A stretch of DNA of 64,000 nucleotides from Saccharopolyspora ipomoeae (GTDB lineage: Bacteria > Actinomycetota > Actinomycetes > Mycobacteriales > Pseudonocardiaceae), in contig NZ_JASAOF010000006.1 in assembly GCF_029952525.1 (NCBI RefSeq), positions 178,975-242,974 on the forward strand. The letters run 5' to 3'. The position numbers and the translations under genes are program-made. Numbering within the stretch: the stretch's first letter is position 1; the number at the start of each line of letters is the position of its first letter. A model generated the notes under the pieces. That model made no database searches. It was not told the origin of the DNA and worked only from the letters and a program-made list of their open reading frames with translations. Of this stretch, positions 17,636 through 26,066 are shown one piece after another.

Positions 17636-18294
17636 GCGCCCAGGTAGCGGCCCGGTCGGTGGTTGAGGGCCAAGACGCCGTTGAGGAACACCGCGCCGAA
17701 GGCCGAGATCAGGACGGCGGCGGGGGAGACGACGGTGAGGGCCGTGACGATGACCAGCACGTCCAGGCCCATCTGCACGTACCCGGCCCGCCACCCCAGG
17801 CGTTCCTGGGCGATCAGCGCGACCACGTTGAACCCGCCCAGGCTGGAGTTGTGCCGGAACACGATCAGCAGCCCGATCCCGGTCAGCACGTTGCCGCACA
17901 CCGCCGCGTAGATCGCGGGCAGGTGCAGCGCGCCGAACAGCTGCGCGTGCAGCGGCGTGAACGCCGAGACCAGCGCGATCGAGATCAGCGAGCGGACCGC
18001 GAACGACCAGCCCTTCTTGGCCACCGCCAGCACCATGAACGGCAGGTTCACCAGGAAGAACAGCACCCCGAACGGCACCGGCAGCCCGTAGCTGAGCAGG
18101 AGCGACAGGCCCGCCGTGCCGCCGGTGACGATCTCGCTGGACTTGAGCAGGTGCAGGCCGAGCGAGACCACGAACGTGCCGGTGAGCAGACCGAGCACGT
18201 CCTCGGTGCGCGAGTGCGGCACCACCGGCCGCCGGGTCTCGGCGGGCTGCGGCGGCGCGGTGGCCGGGGTAGGGGACAGGGTCGGTGCGGACAT
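17632..18294 (-). CDS. YitT/DUF161-family membrane protein
   Basis: A 220-residue inner-membrane protein with a 30-residue Pro/Thr-rich cytoplasmic N terminus and five to six hydrophobic helices. GGTAGLSLLLSY and NSSLGGFNVVAL are the paired glycine-rich signatures of YitT proteins. It lacks the C-terminal soluble DUF2179 domain found in longer Bacillus homologues, which is common in actinobacteria. The function of the family is unsettled; transport has been proposed. It is divergent from the Lrp-type regulator gene with 184 bases between them, an arrangement often seen when an Lrp protein controls a neighbouring transporter (inference). Confidence 0.8.
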   Translation of the reverse strand: MSAPTLSPTPATAPPQPAETRRPVVPHSRTEDVLGLLTGTFVVSLGLHLLKSSEIVTGGTAGLSLLLSYGLPVPFGVLFFLVNLPFMVLAVAKKGWSFAVRSLISIALVSAFTPLHAQLFGALHLPAIYAAVCGNVLTGIGLLIVFRHNSSLGGFNVVALIAQERLGWRAGYVQMGLDVLVIVTALTVVSPAAVLISAFGAVFLNGVLALNHRPGRYLGA

Positions 18295-18478
18295 GCTCGA
18301 AATCTTCGGGCAGGCGCATCAGATCGGGCAACACAGCCGTCATCGGCTGCGCGGAAGTTCGCGGATCCGCGCATCCGTGTGGCAGAGTGCTCATCAGCCC
18401 GGTGCTCGTCACACGGTTTCGCCCCCGATGTGCCCGGCACCACAGTTGAGCTGGGGTTTCGCCCGAGGGGAGGGGAGC

Positions 18479-18958
18479 GTGCCGGCGAGTCGGATCGATG
18501 CCCTCGACGCCCGCATCCTGCTGGCGCTCGACGACGACCCGGAGCTGACCGTCCTCGGACTGTCCCGGGAGCTCGGCGTCGCCCGCAACACCGTGCACGC
18601 GCGGCTGCGCAAGCTCGGCCACAACGGGGTGCTCGGCGACTTCAGCCGGCGCGTCGACCCGGTGGCGCTGGGCTACGACCTGGTGGCGTTCGTGTCGATG
18701 CAGATCAGCCAGACCCAGCAACCGGTGACCACCACGGCGCTGCGCGAGCTGCCCGAGGTGATCGAGATCCACGCGACCTCGGGCGACGCCGATCTCATGG
18801 TCAAGGTCGTCGCCCGCGACACCCAGGACCTGCACCGGATCACCAACGCGATCCTCGACATCGACGGCGTCGAGCGCACCAGCACCGCCATCTCGCTGCA
18901 CGAGGCGATGACCACCCGGATGCGGGCCCTGCTGGAGGACGCCGCGCGGAATTCCTGA
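18479..18958 (+). CDS. Lrp/AsnC-family transcriptional regulator
   Basis: A 159-residue regulator with an N-terminal winged helix (LSRELGVARNTVHARLRKLG, roughly residues 22-41) and a RAM ligand-binding domain after residue 65. The conserved turn SGDADLMVKV near 100-109 is where amino acid effectors usually bind. The GTG start is set by the strong GAGGGGAGGGGAGC just upstream; longer frames would run back into the divergent YitT gene. Proteins of this class respond to amino acids and commonly regulate the adjacent transporter or catabolic gene, here YitT. Confidence 0.88.
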   Translation: MPASRIDALDARILLALDDDPELTVLGLSRELGVARNTVHARLRKLGHNGVLGDFSRRVDPVALGYDLVAFVSMQISQTQQPVTTTALRELPEVIEIHATSGDADLMVKVVARDTQDLHRITNAILDIDGVERTSTAISLHEAMTTRMRALLEDAARNS

Positions 18959-19079
18959 CATCCGCGCGGGAAGTGGTCGATCCGGTGCGGTCTTGTGCTG
19001 GTCCGGTCACCGCCTCGAAACCGAACCGTGTTCCGCGAAGGGGATGTGATCATGGTGCGCGAGCGGGCATGATCACGAC

Positions 19080-19751
19080 GTGTCGCTCGATGTCTCCCGC
19101 CTGAACGTGCTGCTCTTCGATGTCCTGGGAACCGTGGTCGACGAGCGGGGCTCGCTCCTCGCCGCGACCCGGGAGGCGGTGGGGGAAGGCGGTGACGCGC
19201 TCGCGACCGCCTGGCTGGACCGGCTCAACGCCCTGGTCGCCGAGACCGACGACTACCGGCCGATGGACGAGCTCAACCTGGAGGCCCTGCGCCACGCGGC
19301 CGAGACCAGCGGCGCCTCCCTGGACGAAGCCGCGCTGACCGCCCTGGCCGAGGAGGGGCTGCGCCCGAAGCCGTGGCCGGACGCCGCACCGGGTGTGGGC
19401 GCCCTCGCCGACCGGTTCACCGTCGTCGCCCTGTCGAACTCCACCGTGCGCTCGCTGGCCGAGATCACCCGCCGCGGCGGCCTGCGCTGGGCGCTGGCCC
19501 TGTCCTCGGAGCAGGTCGGCGCCTACAAGCCGGACCCGGCCGTCTACCAGCGCGCTCTGGAACTCCTGCGGGTCGAACCCGACCAGGCGCTCATGGTCGC
19601 CTCGCACTCCTGGGACCTGCGCGCCGCCGCCAAGCTCGGCATCGCCACCGCCTACATCACCCGCGACGGCGAGGACGACGATCCTGCGGAACCCGACGAG
19701 TTCGACCTCCACGCCGAGACCATCGCCGAACTCGCCGGCCAACTCCTCTAA
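19080..19751 (+). CDS. HAD-superfamily hydrolase, haloacid dehalogenase type II-like
   Basis: A 223-residue HAD enzyme. Motif I is FDVLGTVVD, with the nucleophilic aspartate first; motif II is ALSNST near 118; the motif III lysine is in GAYKPDP near 147; motif IV is in SHSWDLRAA near 176. The order and the spacing of the helical cap match L-2-haloacid dehalogenase-type proteins. The second motif I residue after the nucleophile is compatible with either dehalogenase or phosphatase action. The frame opens with GTG at 19080 and no strong ribosome-binding site is visible. It has no operon partner, and the substrate is unknown. Confidence 0.83.
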   Translation: MSLDVSRLNVLLFDVLGTVVDERGSLLAATREAVGEGGDALATAWLDRLNALVAETDDYRPMDELNLEALRHAAETSGASLDEAALTALAEEGLRPKPWPDAAPGVGALADRFTVVALSNSTVRSLAEITRRGGLRWALALSSEQVGAYKPDPAVYQRALELLRVEPDQALMVASHSWDLRAAAKLGIATAYITRDGEDDDPAEPDEFDLHAETIAELAGQLL

Positions 19752-19769
19752 CCGGCTCCCGTCGCCGGT
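19751..19769 (+). terminator. short hairpin after the HAD gene
   Basis: ACCGGC-n7-GCCGGT immediately at the end of the HAD gene. The stem is only six pairs and no T-run follows, so this is a weak candidate. Confidence 0.35.
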
Positions 19770-19874
19770 CAGGATGCGCCCATCGGCGGATTGCCGCAGG
19801 TATGGGAACTACGTGTTACCGAAATGTACACCCAAACGATTGCCAGGCGGCTGCGGAGCATGGACGATCTGCCT

Positions 19875-19889
19875 GGGATCGGCGATCCC
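19875..19889. promoter_or_regulatory. palindrome upstream of acyl-CoA ligase gene
   Basis: GGGATCG-g-CGATCCC, perfect 7-bp arms with a single central base, 39 bases before the ATG of the acyl-CoA ligase gene. It could be an operator for a TetR- or GntR-type lipid regulator. No such regulator gene is adjacent. Confidence 0.35.
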
Positions 19890-19927
19890 ATCTGCTCCGA
19901 CCACCTCAACGACGACGGGAACGGAAC

Positions 19928-21421
19928 ATGACGAACCTGGCAGCGAACTTGGTCGCCTCCGCGCAGCGGCACGGCGACCGGCCCGCGGTCCGTCTCGACG
20001 AGCACGTGCTCAGCTACGCCCAGCTCCACGCCTCGGCCGCGGCCGTGGCCGGTGACCTGCGGGAACGCGGCATCTCACCGGGCGACCGCGTCGGTTTGGT
20101 GCTGCCGAACGTGCCCGCGTTCCCGATCCTGTTCTACGGCGCGCTGCTGGCCGGGGCGACGGTCGTTCCGATGAACCCGCTGCTCAAGGCCCGCGAGGTC
20201 GAGTTCTACCTGCGCGACTCGCAGATGTCGCTGGTCTACGGCTGGGACGGCGGCGGCGACGCGGTGCCCGACGCCGCGGCCGAGGTCGGCATCCCCGGTG
20301 TCGTCGTCGGCGCGCTGGGCCCGAACGAGCTCGGCGGCACGCCGATCACCGAGCCCGTCGAGCGCACCGACTCCGACACCGCCGTGCTGCTCTACACCTC
20401 GGGCACCACCGGCAAGCCCAAGGGCGCCGAGCTGACCCACCACAACCTCGCCTCCAACGCGAAGATGGCGGTGGAGACGCTGTTCGAGCTCACCCCCGAC
20501 GACGTGGTGATGGGGTGCCTGCCGCTGTTCCACGTGTTCGGCCTGACCTGCGCGCTGAACACCTCGGTGCTGGTCGGCGCGTGCCTGACGCTGCTGCCGC
20601 GGTTCGACCCGGCCAAGGCGCTGCAGATCGTGCCGCGCGACGAGGTCACCATCTTCGAGGGCGTGCCCACGATGTACGCCGCGATGCTCAACCACCCCGA
20701 CGCGGGCACCGCCGACATGAGCTCGCTGCGCACCTGCGCCACCGGTGGTTCGGCGATGCCGGTGGAGGTGCTGCGCGGCTTCGAGTCCAAGTTCGACTGC
20801 CACGTGCTGGAGGGCTACGGCCTGTCCGAGACGTCGCCGGTGGCCTCCTTCAACCAGCCCGGCTACGAGCGCAAGCCCGGCTCGATCGGACTGCCGGTGC
20901 GGGGCTGCGAGATGAAGGTCGTCGACCTCGACGGCAACGAGGTCGGGCTCGACGAGCCGGGCGAGATCGTCATCCGCGGCGAGAACGTGATGAAGGGCTA
21001 CTGGGGTCGTCCGGACGCCACGGCAGAGGCGATCAAGGACGGCTGGTTCCACACCGGCGACATCGCCACCAAGGACTCCGACGGCTACTACTTCATCGTC
21101 GACCGCAAGAAGGACCTCATCATCCGCGGCGGCTACAACGTCTACCCGCGCGAGGTCGAGGAGGTGCTCTACGAGCACCCGGCGGTGGCCGAGGCCGCGG
21201 TGATCGGCGTCAAGCACGCCGACCTCGGCGAGGAGATCGGCGCCGCCGTCTCGCTCAAGCCCGGCCAGGACGCCACCGAGGACGAGCTGCGCGAGTTCGT
21301 CAAGGCCCGCATCGCCGCCTACAAGTACCCGCGCGAGATCTGGCTGGTCCCCGAGCTGCCCAAGGGGCCCACCGGCAAGATCCTCCGCCGCGAGGTCAAG
21401 GAGATGCCCCGCGAGGCGTGA
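19928..21421 (+). CDS. long-chain-fatty-acid-type CoA ligase (ANL superfamily)
   Basis: A 497-residue AMP-forming ligase, compact for the family. Motifs in order: [16 protein letters not shown] near residue 157, [10 protein letters not shown] near 297, GWFHTGD near 373, [20 protein letters not shown] near 394-413 and the terminal [16 protein letters not shown] is typical of FadD-like long-chain acyl-CoA synthetases. The ATG follows AACGGAAC, a weak ribosome-binding site. It stands alone, followed at once by a strong terminator. It activates fatty acids for beta-oxidation or lipid synthesis. It is not closely related to the ligase at 663, whose motifs differ. Confidence 0.88.
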   Translation: MTNLAANLVASAQRHGDRPAVRLDEHVLSYAQLHASAAAVAGDLRERGISPGDRVGLVLPNVPAFPILFYGALLAGATVVPMNPLLKAREVEFYLRDSQMSLVYGWDGGGDAVPDAAAEVGIPGVVVGALGPNELGGTPITEPVERTDSDTAVLLYTSGTTGKPKGAELTHHNLASNAKMAVETLFELTPDDVVMGCLPLFHVFGLTCALNTSVLVGACLTLLPRFDPAKALQIVPRDEVTIFEGVPTMYAAMLNHPDAGTADMSSLRTCATGGSAMPVEVLRGFESKFDCHVLEGYGLSETSPVASFNQPGYERKPGSIGLPVRGCEMKVVDLDGNEVGLDEPGEIVIRGENVMKGYWGRPDATAEAIKDGWFHTGDIATKDSDGYYFIVDRKKDLIIRGGYNVYPREVEEVLYEHPAVAEAAVIGVKHADLGEEIGAAVSLKPGQDATEDELREFVKARIAAYKYPREIWLVPELPKGPTGKILRREVKEMPREA

Positions 21422-21429
21422 GCGAGCGA

Positions 21430-21457
21430 GTGGGCCCGGCCGCGCGGCCGGGCCCAC
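21430..21457 (+). terminator. 28-bp perfect palindrome, factor-independent terminator
   Basis: GTGGGCCCGGCCGC followed directly by its exact reverse complement, 8 bases after the ligase stop. Such U-tract-free GC hairpins commonly end actinobacterial transcripts. Confidence 0.8.
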
Positions 21458-21502
21458 GACCTCGGACTAGGCTCGCGTCAGTTCGGTGAGTGAGGTTCGA
21501 GG

Positions 21503-22507
21503 ATGGTCGGAATCAAGGACGTCGCGCGGGCGGCGGGGGTCTCCATCGGCACGGTGTCCAATGTGGTCAACCGGCCGCAGCTGGTGTCGGAGGAGACCCG
21601 GCGGCGGGTGCAGGCCGCGATCGACGAGCTCGGCTACGTGCGCGACGAGTCCGCGCGGCAGCTGCGGGCCGGCAGCAGCCGCATCATGGCGCTGCTGGTG
21701 CTCGACCTCGCCAACCCGTTCTTCGTCGACATCGCCCGCGGCGCCGAGCAGGCCGCGCACGAGGCCGGGCTCAACGTGATCACCTGCAACAGCGGGCAGC
21801 GCGTCGACCTGGAGTCCTCGTACCTGTCGATGCTGGCCGAGCAGCGGGTGCGCGGGGTGCTGCTGTCCCCGGTGGACACCACCGGCGAGCGGTTGCGGGC
21901 CTTCGCGCGCAACGGCATCCCGTACGTCTTCGTCGACCGCACGGTGCCGGAGGTGCAGGGCAGCTCGGTGGCCGTCGACGACGTCACCGGGGGCGCGTTG
22001 GCGGCCAACCACCTCGCCGAGACCGGGCACCGCGAGATCGCGATGGTCAACGGGCCGTCGCTGCTGGCCCAGTGCCGCGACCGCGAAGCCGGTGCGCGCT
22101 CGGCCCTGCAGGACCACGACGTGCACCTGTCCGTCCTGGACGCACCCGCGCTCGACGTGGCGTCGGGCCGCGATGCGGGTGCCCGGCTGCTGGGCCGGAG
22201 TCCTCGTCCCACGGCGGTGTTCTGCGCCAACGACCTGCTCGCGCTCGGAGTGCTGCAGGCGATGGTCGCCGCGGGCGTGCGGGTGCCGGAGGAGATGGCG
22301 ATCGTCGGGTACGACGACATCGAGTTCGCCGGGGCCGCGGCCGTGCCGCTGACCTCGGTGCGCCAGCCCGCGCGTCAGATCGGGCGCACGGCTGCGGAGC
22401 TGCTCATCGACGAGACCTCCGGGGAGGCGCCGGTGAAGCACCGGCGCCTCGTGTTCCAGCCGGAACTCGTCGTCCGCGACTCAACGCGAGCGCACCGTCA
22501 GAAGTAG
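21503..22507 (+). CDS. LacI-family transcriptional regulator
   Basis: A 334-residue regulator. The N-terminal HTH and hinge read IKDVARAAGVSIGTVSNVVN and RPQLVSEETRRRV; the conserved hinge-helix region YVRDESARQLRAG follows. The rest is a periplasmic-binding-protein-like sugar domain (LDLANPFFVDIARG, FVDRTVP, VGYDDIEFA). Its effector is likely a sugar or nucleoside. It has no adjacent transporter or glycosidase, so it either regulates a distant locus or represents a remnant of a rearranged sugar operon. Its last 10 bases overlap the end of a small convergent frame on the opposite strand. Confidence 0.88.
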   Translation: MVGIKDVARAAGVSIGTVSNVVNRPQLVSEETRRRVQAAIDELGYVRDESARQLRAGSSRIMALLVLDLANPFFVDIARGAEQAAHEAGLNVITCNSGQRVDLESSYLSMLAEQRVRGVLLSPVDTTGERLRAFARNGIPYVFVDRTVPEVQGSSVAVDDVTGGALAANHLAETGHREIAMVNGPSLLAQCRDREAGARSALQDHDVHLSVLDAPALDVASGRDAGARLLGRSPRPTAVFCANDLLALGVLQAMVAAGVRVPEEMAIVGYDDIEFAGAAAVPLTSVRQPARQIGRTAAELLIDETSGEAPVKHRRLVFQPELVVRDSTRAHRQK

Positions 22508-22587
22508 CCGATCCACATCGCGCCGATGGTCAGGAACGTGGTGATCGAGAGGGTCGCCGTGATCACTTCGGCGTGACGTGCTGTCAT
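22498..22587 (-). CDS. possible 29-residue single-span membrane peptide
   Basis: The frame starts at ATG 22587, preceded by GAGGATCCACC, an acceptable ribosome-binding site. It encodes a charged N terminus (MTARHAEV) and one 20-residue hydrophobic segment ending in GAMWIGYF. The stop lies inside the end of the convergent LacI gene. The amphipathic start plus single span is typical of real small membrane proteins rather than random GC-rich frames, which are usually Arg/Ala/Pro-rich as the upstream extension is. I know no named family for it. Confidence 0.4.
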   Translation of the reverse strand: MTARHAEVITATLSITTFLTIGAMWIGYF

Positions 22588-23119
22588 GGTGGATCCTCGG
22601 GCGTTCTCGGGTTCTGGGGGCGGCGCGGCCGGGGTGACCGGCAGCGGCCTGCGGATCGGGGAGGTGCCGGGACGGGCCGGGAGCGGGCGTCCCACCCACG
22701 GGCGGGTGGCCGTCGGGCGCGCGTTGTGCCTGCCGCGGGAGTGCTGCCTCCGCGCGGTGCTGCGCCGGGTCTTCCGTTGGACCTGTGCCGTGCTCAAAAC
22801 CAGCGTCCCCCTCGCGGTCGGTGCCTCCTGCGCCGTGCGCGCGGGTGGACGCCCCCACCCGCCTGCGACGGCAGCAGCGGGTGAGGTCCGGACGGTCGAC
22901 ATCGGACTGCTGCGCCTCTCCCCGCGCGTCCCGCTGCTGCCACCAAGATGTCATCGGCGGATGGAGAAGTTAAGCGCCGATGTCCGGCGCGTCCGGAATT
23001 CGCGGGATTGCACCCGATCGGCCGCCGGGCGGTCACAGGGGGTGATCATCTTGGTGAGCTGCGAGAACGGTTCGAGGCGGGTGCCGCACCGGCACCCGCC
23101 TCGGAGCTCGGGCGACGTC
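22588..23119. other. 532-base gap with no recognised gene; two inverted repeats
   Basis: No convincing frame. A hairpin at 22841-22862 (GCGGGTGG-n6-CCACCCGC) resembles a terminator. At 22952-22982, CATCGGCG and CGCCGATG flank a 15-base AT-richer core, which looks like a regulator site or RNA stem. Both lie between the small membrane peptide frame and the 3' end of the esterase gene. Confidence 0.45.
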
Positions 23120-23734
23120 TCAGCTGGTCAGCAGTCGGGTGGCCGCCTCGCAGGCCTCGTCGGTGATGATGTGCTCGGTGCCCGGATCGATCCGCAGGTC
23201 GACCTGGGCACCGGCCGCGCGCAGTGACGCTGCGGTCTCCTCGACCCGGTGCCGCGGCACCCACGGGTCCTCGCTGATGCTGCGCAGCACCACCGGGACG
23301 CCCGCCAGCGGCTCGTCCACCGGATCGGCGATGAGGTCGGGCCCGATGAAGCCGCCGGTGAACACGATCAGCCCCGCGTAGCGGCGCGGCGCGACCGCGA
23401 GCGCGTAGTGCGAGATCAGGCAGGCGCCCTGCGAGAAGCCCCACAGAACCACGCGTTCCGGCCCGAACCCGGCACCGGCGAGCTCGTCGAGGCACTGCCC
23501 GACGGTGCGCAGCGAGTTCTCCAGCGCGGGCTGGTTGTCCTCCAGCGGCTGCAGGAAACCGCCCGGGTACCAGGCGTTGCCCGGGGCCTCCGGGGCGAAG
23601 AACCGCACCGGCGCGTCACCGAAACGGCTCGCGACGTCGCGCATCGAGCCCGGATCGCCGCCGCGTCCGTGCACCGCCAGCACCGCGACCCTCGCGCCCT
23701 CGGGCCGGGCGCCCCATTCCAGCATCGGCGACAT
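23120..23734 (-). CDS. alpha/beta hydrolase, phospholipase/carboxylesterase family
   Basis: A 204-residue serine hydrolase of the phospholipase/carboxylesterase (Abhydrolase_2) family. HGRGG near residue 23-27 forms the oxyanion hole, the nucleophile elbow is GFSQGA near 98-103, the acid is in SEDPWVP and the histidine in GTEHII near 190. These small cytosolic esterases hydrolyse short acyl esters or lysophospholipids. The ATG at 23734 was preferred over longer frames; AGGAG lies 11 bases upstream. It is followed by no operon partner on the same strand. The substrate is undetermined. Confidence 0.87.
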   Translation of the reverse strand: MSPMLEWGARPEGARVAVLAVHGRGGDPGSMRDVASRFGDAPVRFFAPEAPGNAWYPGGFLQPLEDNQPALENSLRTVGQCLDELAGAGFGPERVVLWGFSQGACLISHYALAVAPRRYAGLIVFTGGFIGPDLIADPVDEPLAGVPVVLRSISEDPWVPRHRVEETAASLRAAGAQVDLRIDPGTEHIITDEACEAATRLLTS

Positions 23735-23842
23735 GCCCTCGATCACTCCTGTTCGACGAGGTCCCAGAACCAACAGCGGCCGTTCGACGGGCCGCCGAGC
23801 ATTGTGCCGCAGCTCCGCGGCACGCCCGTCGCCGACGTGACC

Positions 23843-24292
23843 TCAGCTTCCCGATGCCGACAGCACCGGCTGGGTCGAGAGGACCGACCCGTAGCGCGTG
23901 ATGGTCAGCGCCGAGCCGTCGACGCGGTAGACGTGGCCGTCGTTGCTCTCGGTCGTGTACCCGTCGCCGTCGGCGTAGGCCCGCAGCACGAGGGAACCGG
24001 AGTCGCTGGAGCCGTAGTAGTAGAGCGAACCCGCCGTCCCGCAGATGTCCACATGGGACTGCGACGTCTCGTAGGAGGCCACGCAACCGGTGGTGCTCGC
24101 GGTCTGCGACTGCGGAACCGGGTACGGCGCGGCGGGTTGCGGCACGGGAACCACGACCGGCGCCGGAACGGTGACGGGCGCGGGAACGGTGACCGGCGCG
24201 GGTGCGGGTGCGTAGGCCGTCGCGCAGGAGGCCAGCACCGGGAGGCTCAGCAGGCCGATCGCTGCGGCGGTGCGGGCGTGTCGAGTCGGCAT
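23843..24292 (-). CDS. secreted lipoprotein of unknown function
   Basis: A 149-residue protein with a signal peptide ending in the lipobox LASC (Cys near residue 23), so it should be lipid-anchored outside the membrane. Residues 25-65 are a Pro/Val/Ala spacer with near-perfect repeats of VTVPAP. The remaining 80 residues form a small domain rich in Ser, Gly and Tyr with two cysteines (TTGCVASYE and VDICGTAG) that may pair. No catalytic motif is visible and I do not recognise the domain. GGAGGAC precedes the ATG. It lies downstream of the ECF sigma gene on the same strand, 178 bases away, and could belong to its regulon. Confidence 0.75.
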   Translation of the reverse strand: MPTRHARTAAAIGLLSLPVLASCATAYAPAPAPVTVPAPVTVPAPVVVPVPQPAAPYPVPQSQTASTTGCVASYETSQSHVDICGTAGSLYYYGSSDSGSLVLRAYADGDGYTTESNDGHVYRVDGSALTITRYGSVLSTQPVLSASGS

Positions 24293-24470
24293 GGCGGCGT
24301 CCTCCGCGGTGCGAGTGGACGAGGGGGATGCGGGGTGAGGTGCCTGGAGATCCACATCCCCCTCGAAGCGCGGGAACACCGGTCTTCGGCCGGAGTTCCC
24401 GCTGCTCATTGGGCGCCGCGACACCGTCGGTGAGCCAGGGACTTTGGTCCCCGGCGCCCGGTCGTGGCGC

Positions 24471-25835
24471 TCAGCGGTCCACGATCGGGTTGCCGAGGAG
24501 GTCGAGGGCTCCGGTGATCGGATCGATGCCCAGCAGGCGGCCGGAGGGCTGCAGGCGCAGATCCGCGCCCGCGTCGACGCCGTCGCGTTCGATGACCAGG
24601 TGCGGGTCGGCGTCCACGGCGACGCCGAGCAGGTCGACCCCGGCGTGCGTGGTGCCGTCGGCGACCGGCGCCGCGGCCGGGGGCAGCGGCAGCGGGATCG
24701 GCAGCAGCGGCGTGCCGCCCTCCTCGGCCGGGGGCGTGGGCGGAGCGGCACCGCCCGGGATCGCCGGAGCCGGTGCGGGCGCCGCCGGCGGGGCCGGGGG
24801 AGCGGGTGGTGACTGCGGGGACTGCGGCGACTGCGGGGAGGACGGCTGCTGCGGCTTGGCCGAGGCCACCGGTGGCAGTTCGCCGTCATTGGAGGTCAGG
24901 GCGAGCGCGAGCCCGGCCAGCACCGCGGCGAGCGCGGCACCGGACAGCGCCGCGCGACGCGGACCGCCGACGGCGTTGATCGCGGCGCCGATGGCGCCAC
25001 CGCCGACCGCACCACCGGCACCGACCGCGGCGAGATATCCCGTGGCGGTGGCACTTCCGCCCAGCACCAGCGGTGCGATGAACACGCGCAGCGCGCCGTT
25101 GATCTCGGCGAGCTCGGCGGCCAGCGCCCGGCACCGGTCGCAGTCGTCGAGATGCGCTTCGACCTGGGCGGTTTCCCGCTTGGCCAGCCCGCCCCGGGTC
25201 CAGGCGCCGAGGCGCTCGACGTTGGCCCGGCAGCGCTCCTGCTCGGCGTCGAGCTTGCTCAGGTGCACCTGCAGGAACGCCTGCTTGAGCCCTTCGCGGG
25301 CGCGGTAGGCCAGCGCGGACACGCCGTTGGGAGTCATGCCCAGCAGCGGAGCGACCTTCGCCGGGGACTCGCCCTCGATCTCGACGTGCCAGAGCACCAT
25401 CTGCCAGCGCTCGGGGAGCTTGGCGAACGCCGCCGCGACCAGGGACCGGTCCTCGCCCTCGACGGCGGTGTCGCGGAACGGCTGCGAGACGTCGATGTTG
25501 GGCACCGTCTCCAGGTCGTCGGCGTACTGGAGCCGCTGCTGCTTGCGGGTGCGGTCGTAGGCTGCGTGCCGGACGGCGGTGAGCACGTAGGCGCGGAACG
25601 CCGAGGTCGGTCCCCGCTGGTCGCGCAGCAGGTCGAGGACCTTCGCGAACGCCTCGGAGACCACGTCGTCGGCCTCGGCGGAGGACTTGGTGACCTGCCG
25701 GGCCATCGAGTACGCGGCGGCCACGTGCCGCTCGTAGAGGACCCCGTAGGCGCTGGTGTCGCCCTCGCGCACCGCTTCGATGAGCTCGGTGTCCCCGCGT
25801 TCCCGGGAACCCGCCTCCGTGGGCAACGCCGCCAT
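24471..25835 (-). CDS. ECF sigma factor fused to an anti-sigma zinc-finger, membrane span and Pro-rich extracellular tail
   Basis: A 454-residue single-chain regulator. Residues 15-90 are sigma region 2 and 128-185 region 4, with its HTH at SPAKVAPLLGMTPNGVSALA. From 215 comes a zf-HC2 anti-sigma domain whose ligands are His228, Cys232 and Cys235 in HLDDCDRC. Hydrophobic segments follow at about 252-290 and 296-313. Residues 317-392 are a Pro/Ala/Ser-rich stalk, and the last 60 residues form a small domain (GVDLLGVAVDADPHLV) likely outside the cell. Fused sigma/anti-sigma ECF groups are known in actinobacteria. Release would probably require proteolysis. GTG or ATG choices upstream of 25835 lack a good ribosome-binding site. 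Confidence 0.88.
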   Translation of the reverse strand: MAALPTEAGSRERGDTELIEAVREGDTSAYGVLYERHVAAAYSMARQVTKSSAEADDVVSEAFAKVLDLLRDQRGPTSAFRAYVLTAVRHAAYDRTRKQQRLQYADDLETVPNIDVSQPFRDTAVEGEDRSLVAAAFAKLPERWQMVLWHVEIEGESPAKVAPLLGMTPNGVSALAYRAREGLKQAFLQVHLSKLDAEQERCRANVERLGAWTRGGLAKRETAQVEAHLDDCDRCRALAAELAEINGALRVFIAPLVLGGSATATGYLAAVGAGGAVGGGAIGAAINAVGGPRRAALSGAALAAVLAGLALALTSNDGELPPVASAKPQQPSSPQSPQSPQSPPAPPAPPAAPAPAPAIPGGAAPPTPPAEEGGTPLLPIPLPLPPAAAPVADGTTHAGVDLLGVAVDADPHLVIERDGVDAGADLRLQPSGRLLGIDPITGALDLLGNPIVDR

Positions 25836-26066
25836 ACCCGCCCCCTGCTCGCGATCGGTGTTCCGCCGGAGTTCGGCACTGGACTTGCTACCGCGACAGT
25901 GACAACGATGGTTGTCAGGATCGGGTATCGTTGTGCCTTCGTGACCGCGCACTGCTCCGTTCGCATGGTGCGCGACACCTTCCGACGGGTGATGACGATA
26001 GGCGGATCACCTCACGGCAAGAGCACTCGGTGATCACGATCGAGGCCGAGGTCACCACATCCGGTT

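Noticed and set aside
22481..22954. Minus-strand frames of 130-157 codons across the gap before the esterase gene
   Set aside because: Arg/Pro/Ala-rich with no domain signature; only the last 29 codons of one of them have a start site and protein-like composition.
24702..24873. Ser-Pro-Gln repeats as a possible tandem DNA repeat element
   Set aside because: They are in frame and encode the Pro-rich stalk of the sigma/anti-sigma protein, so the repeats are part of the gene.
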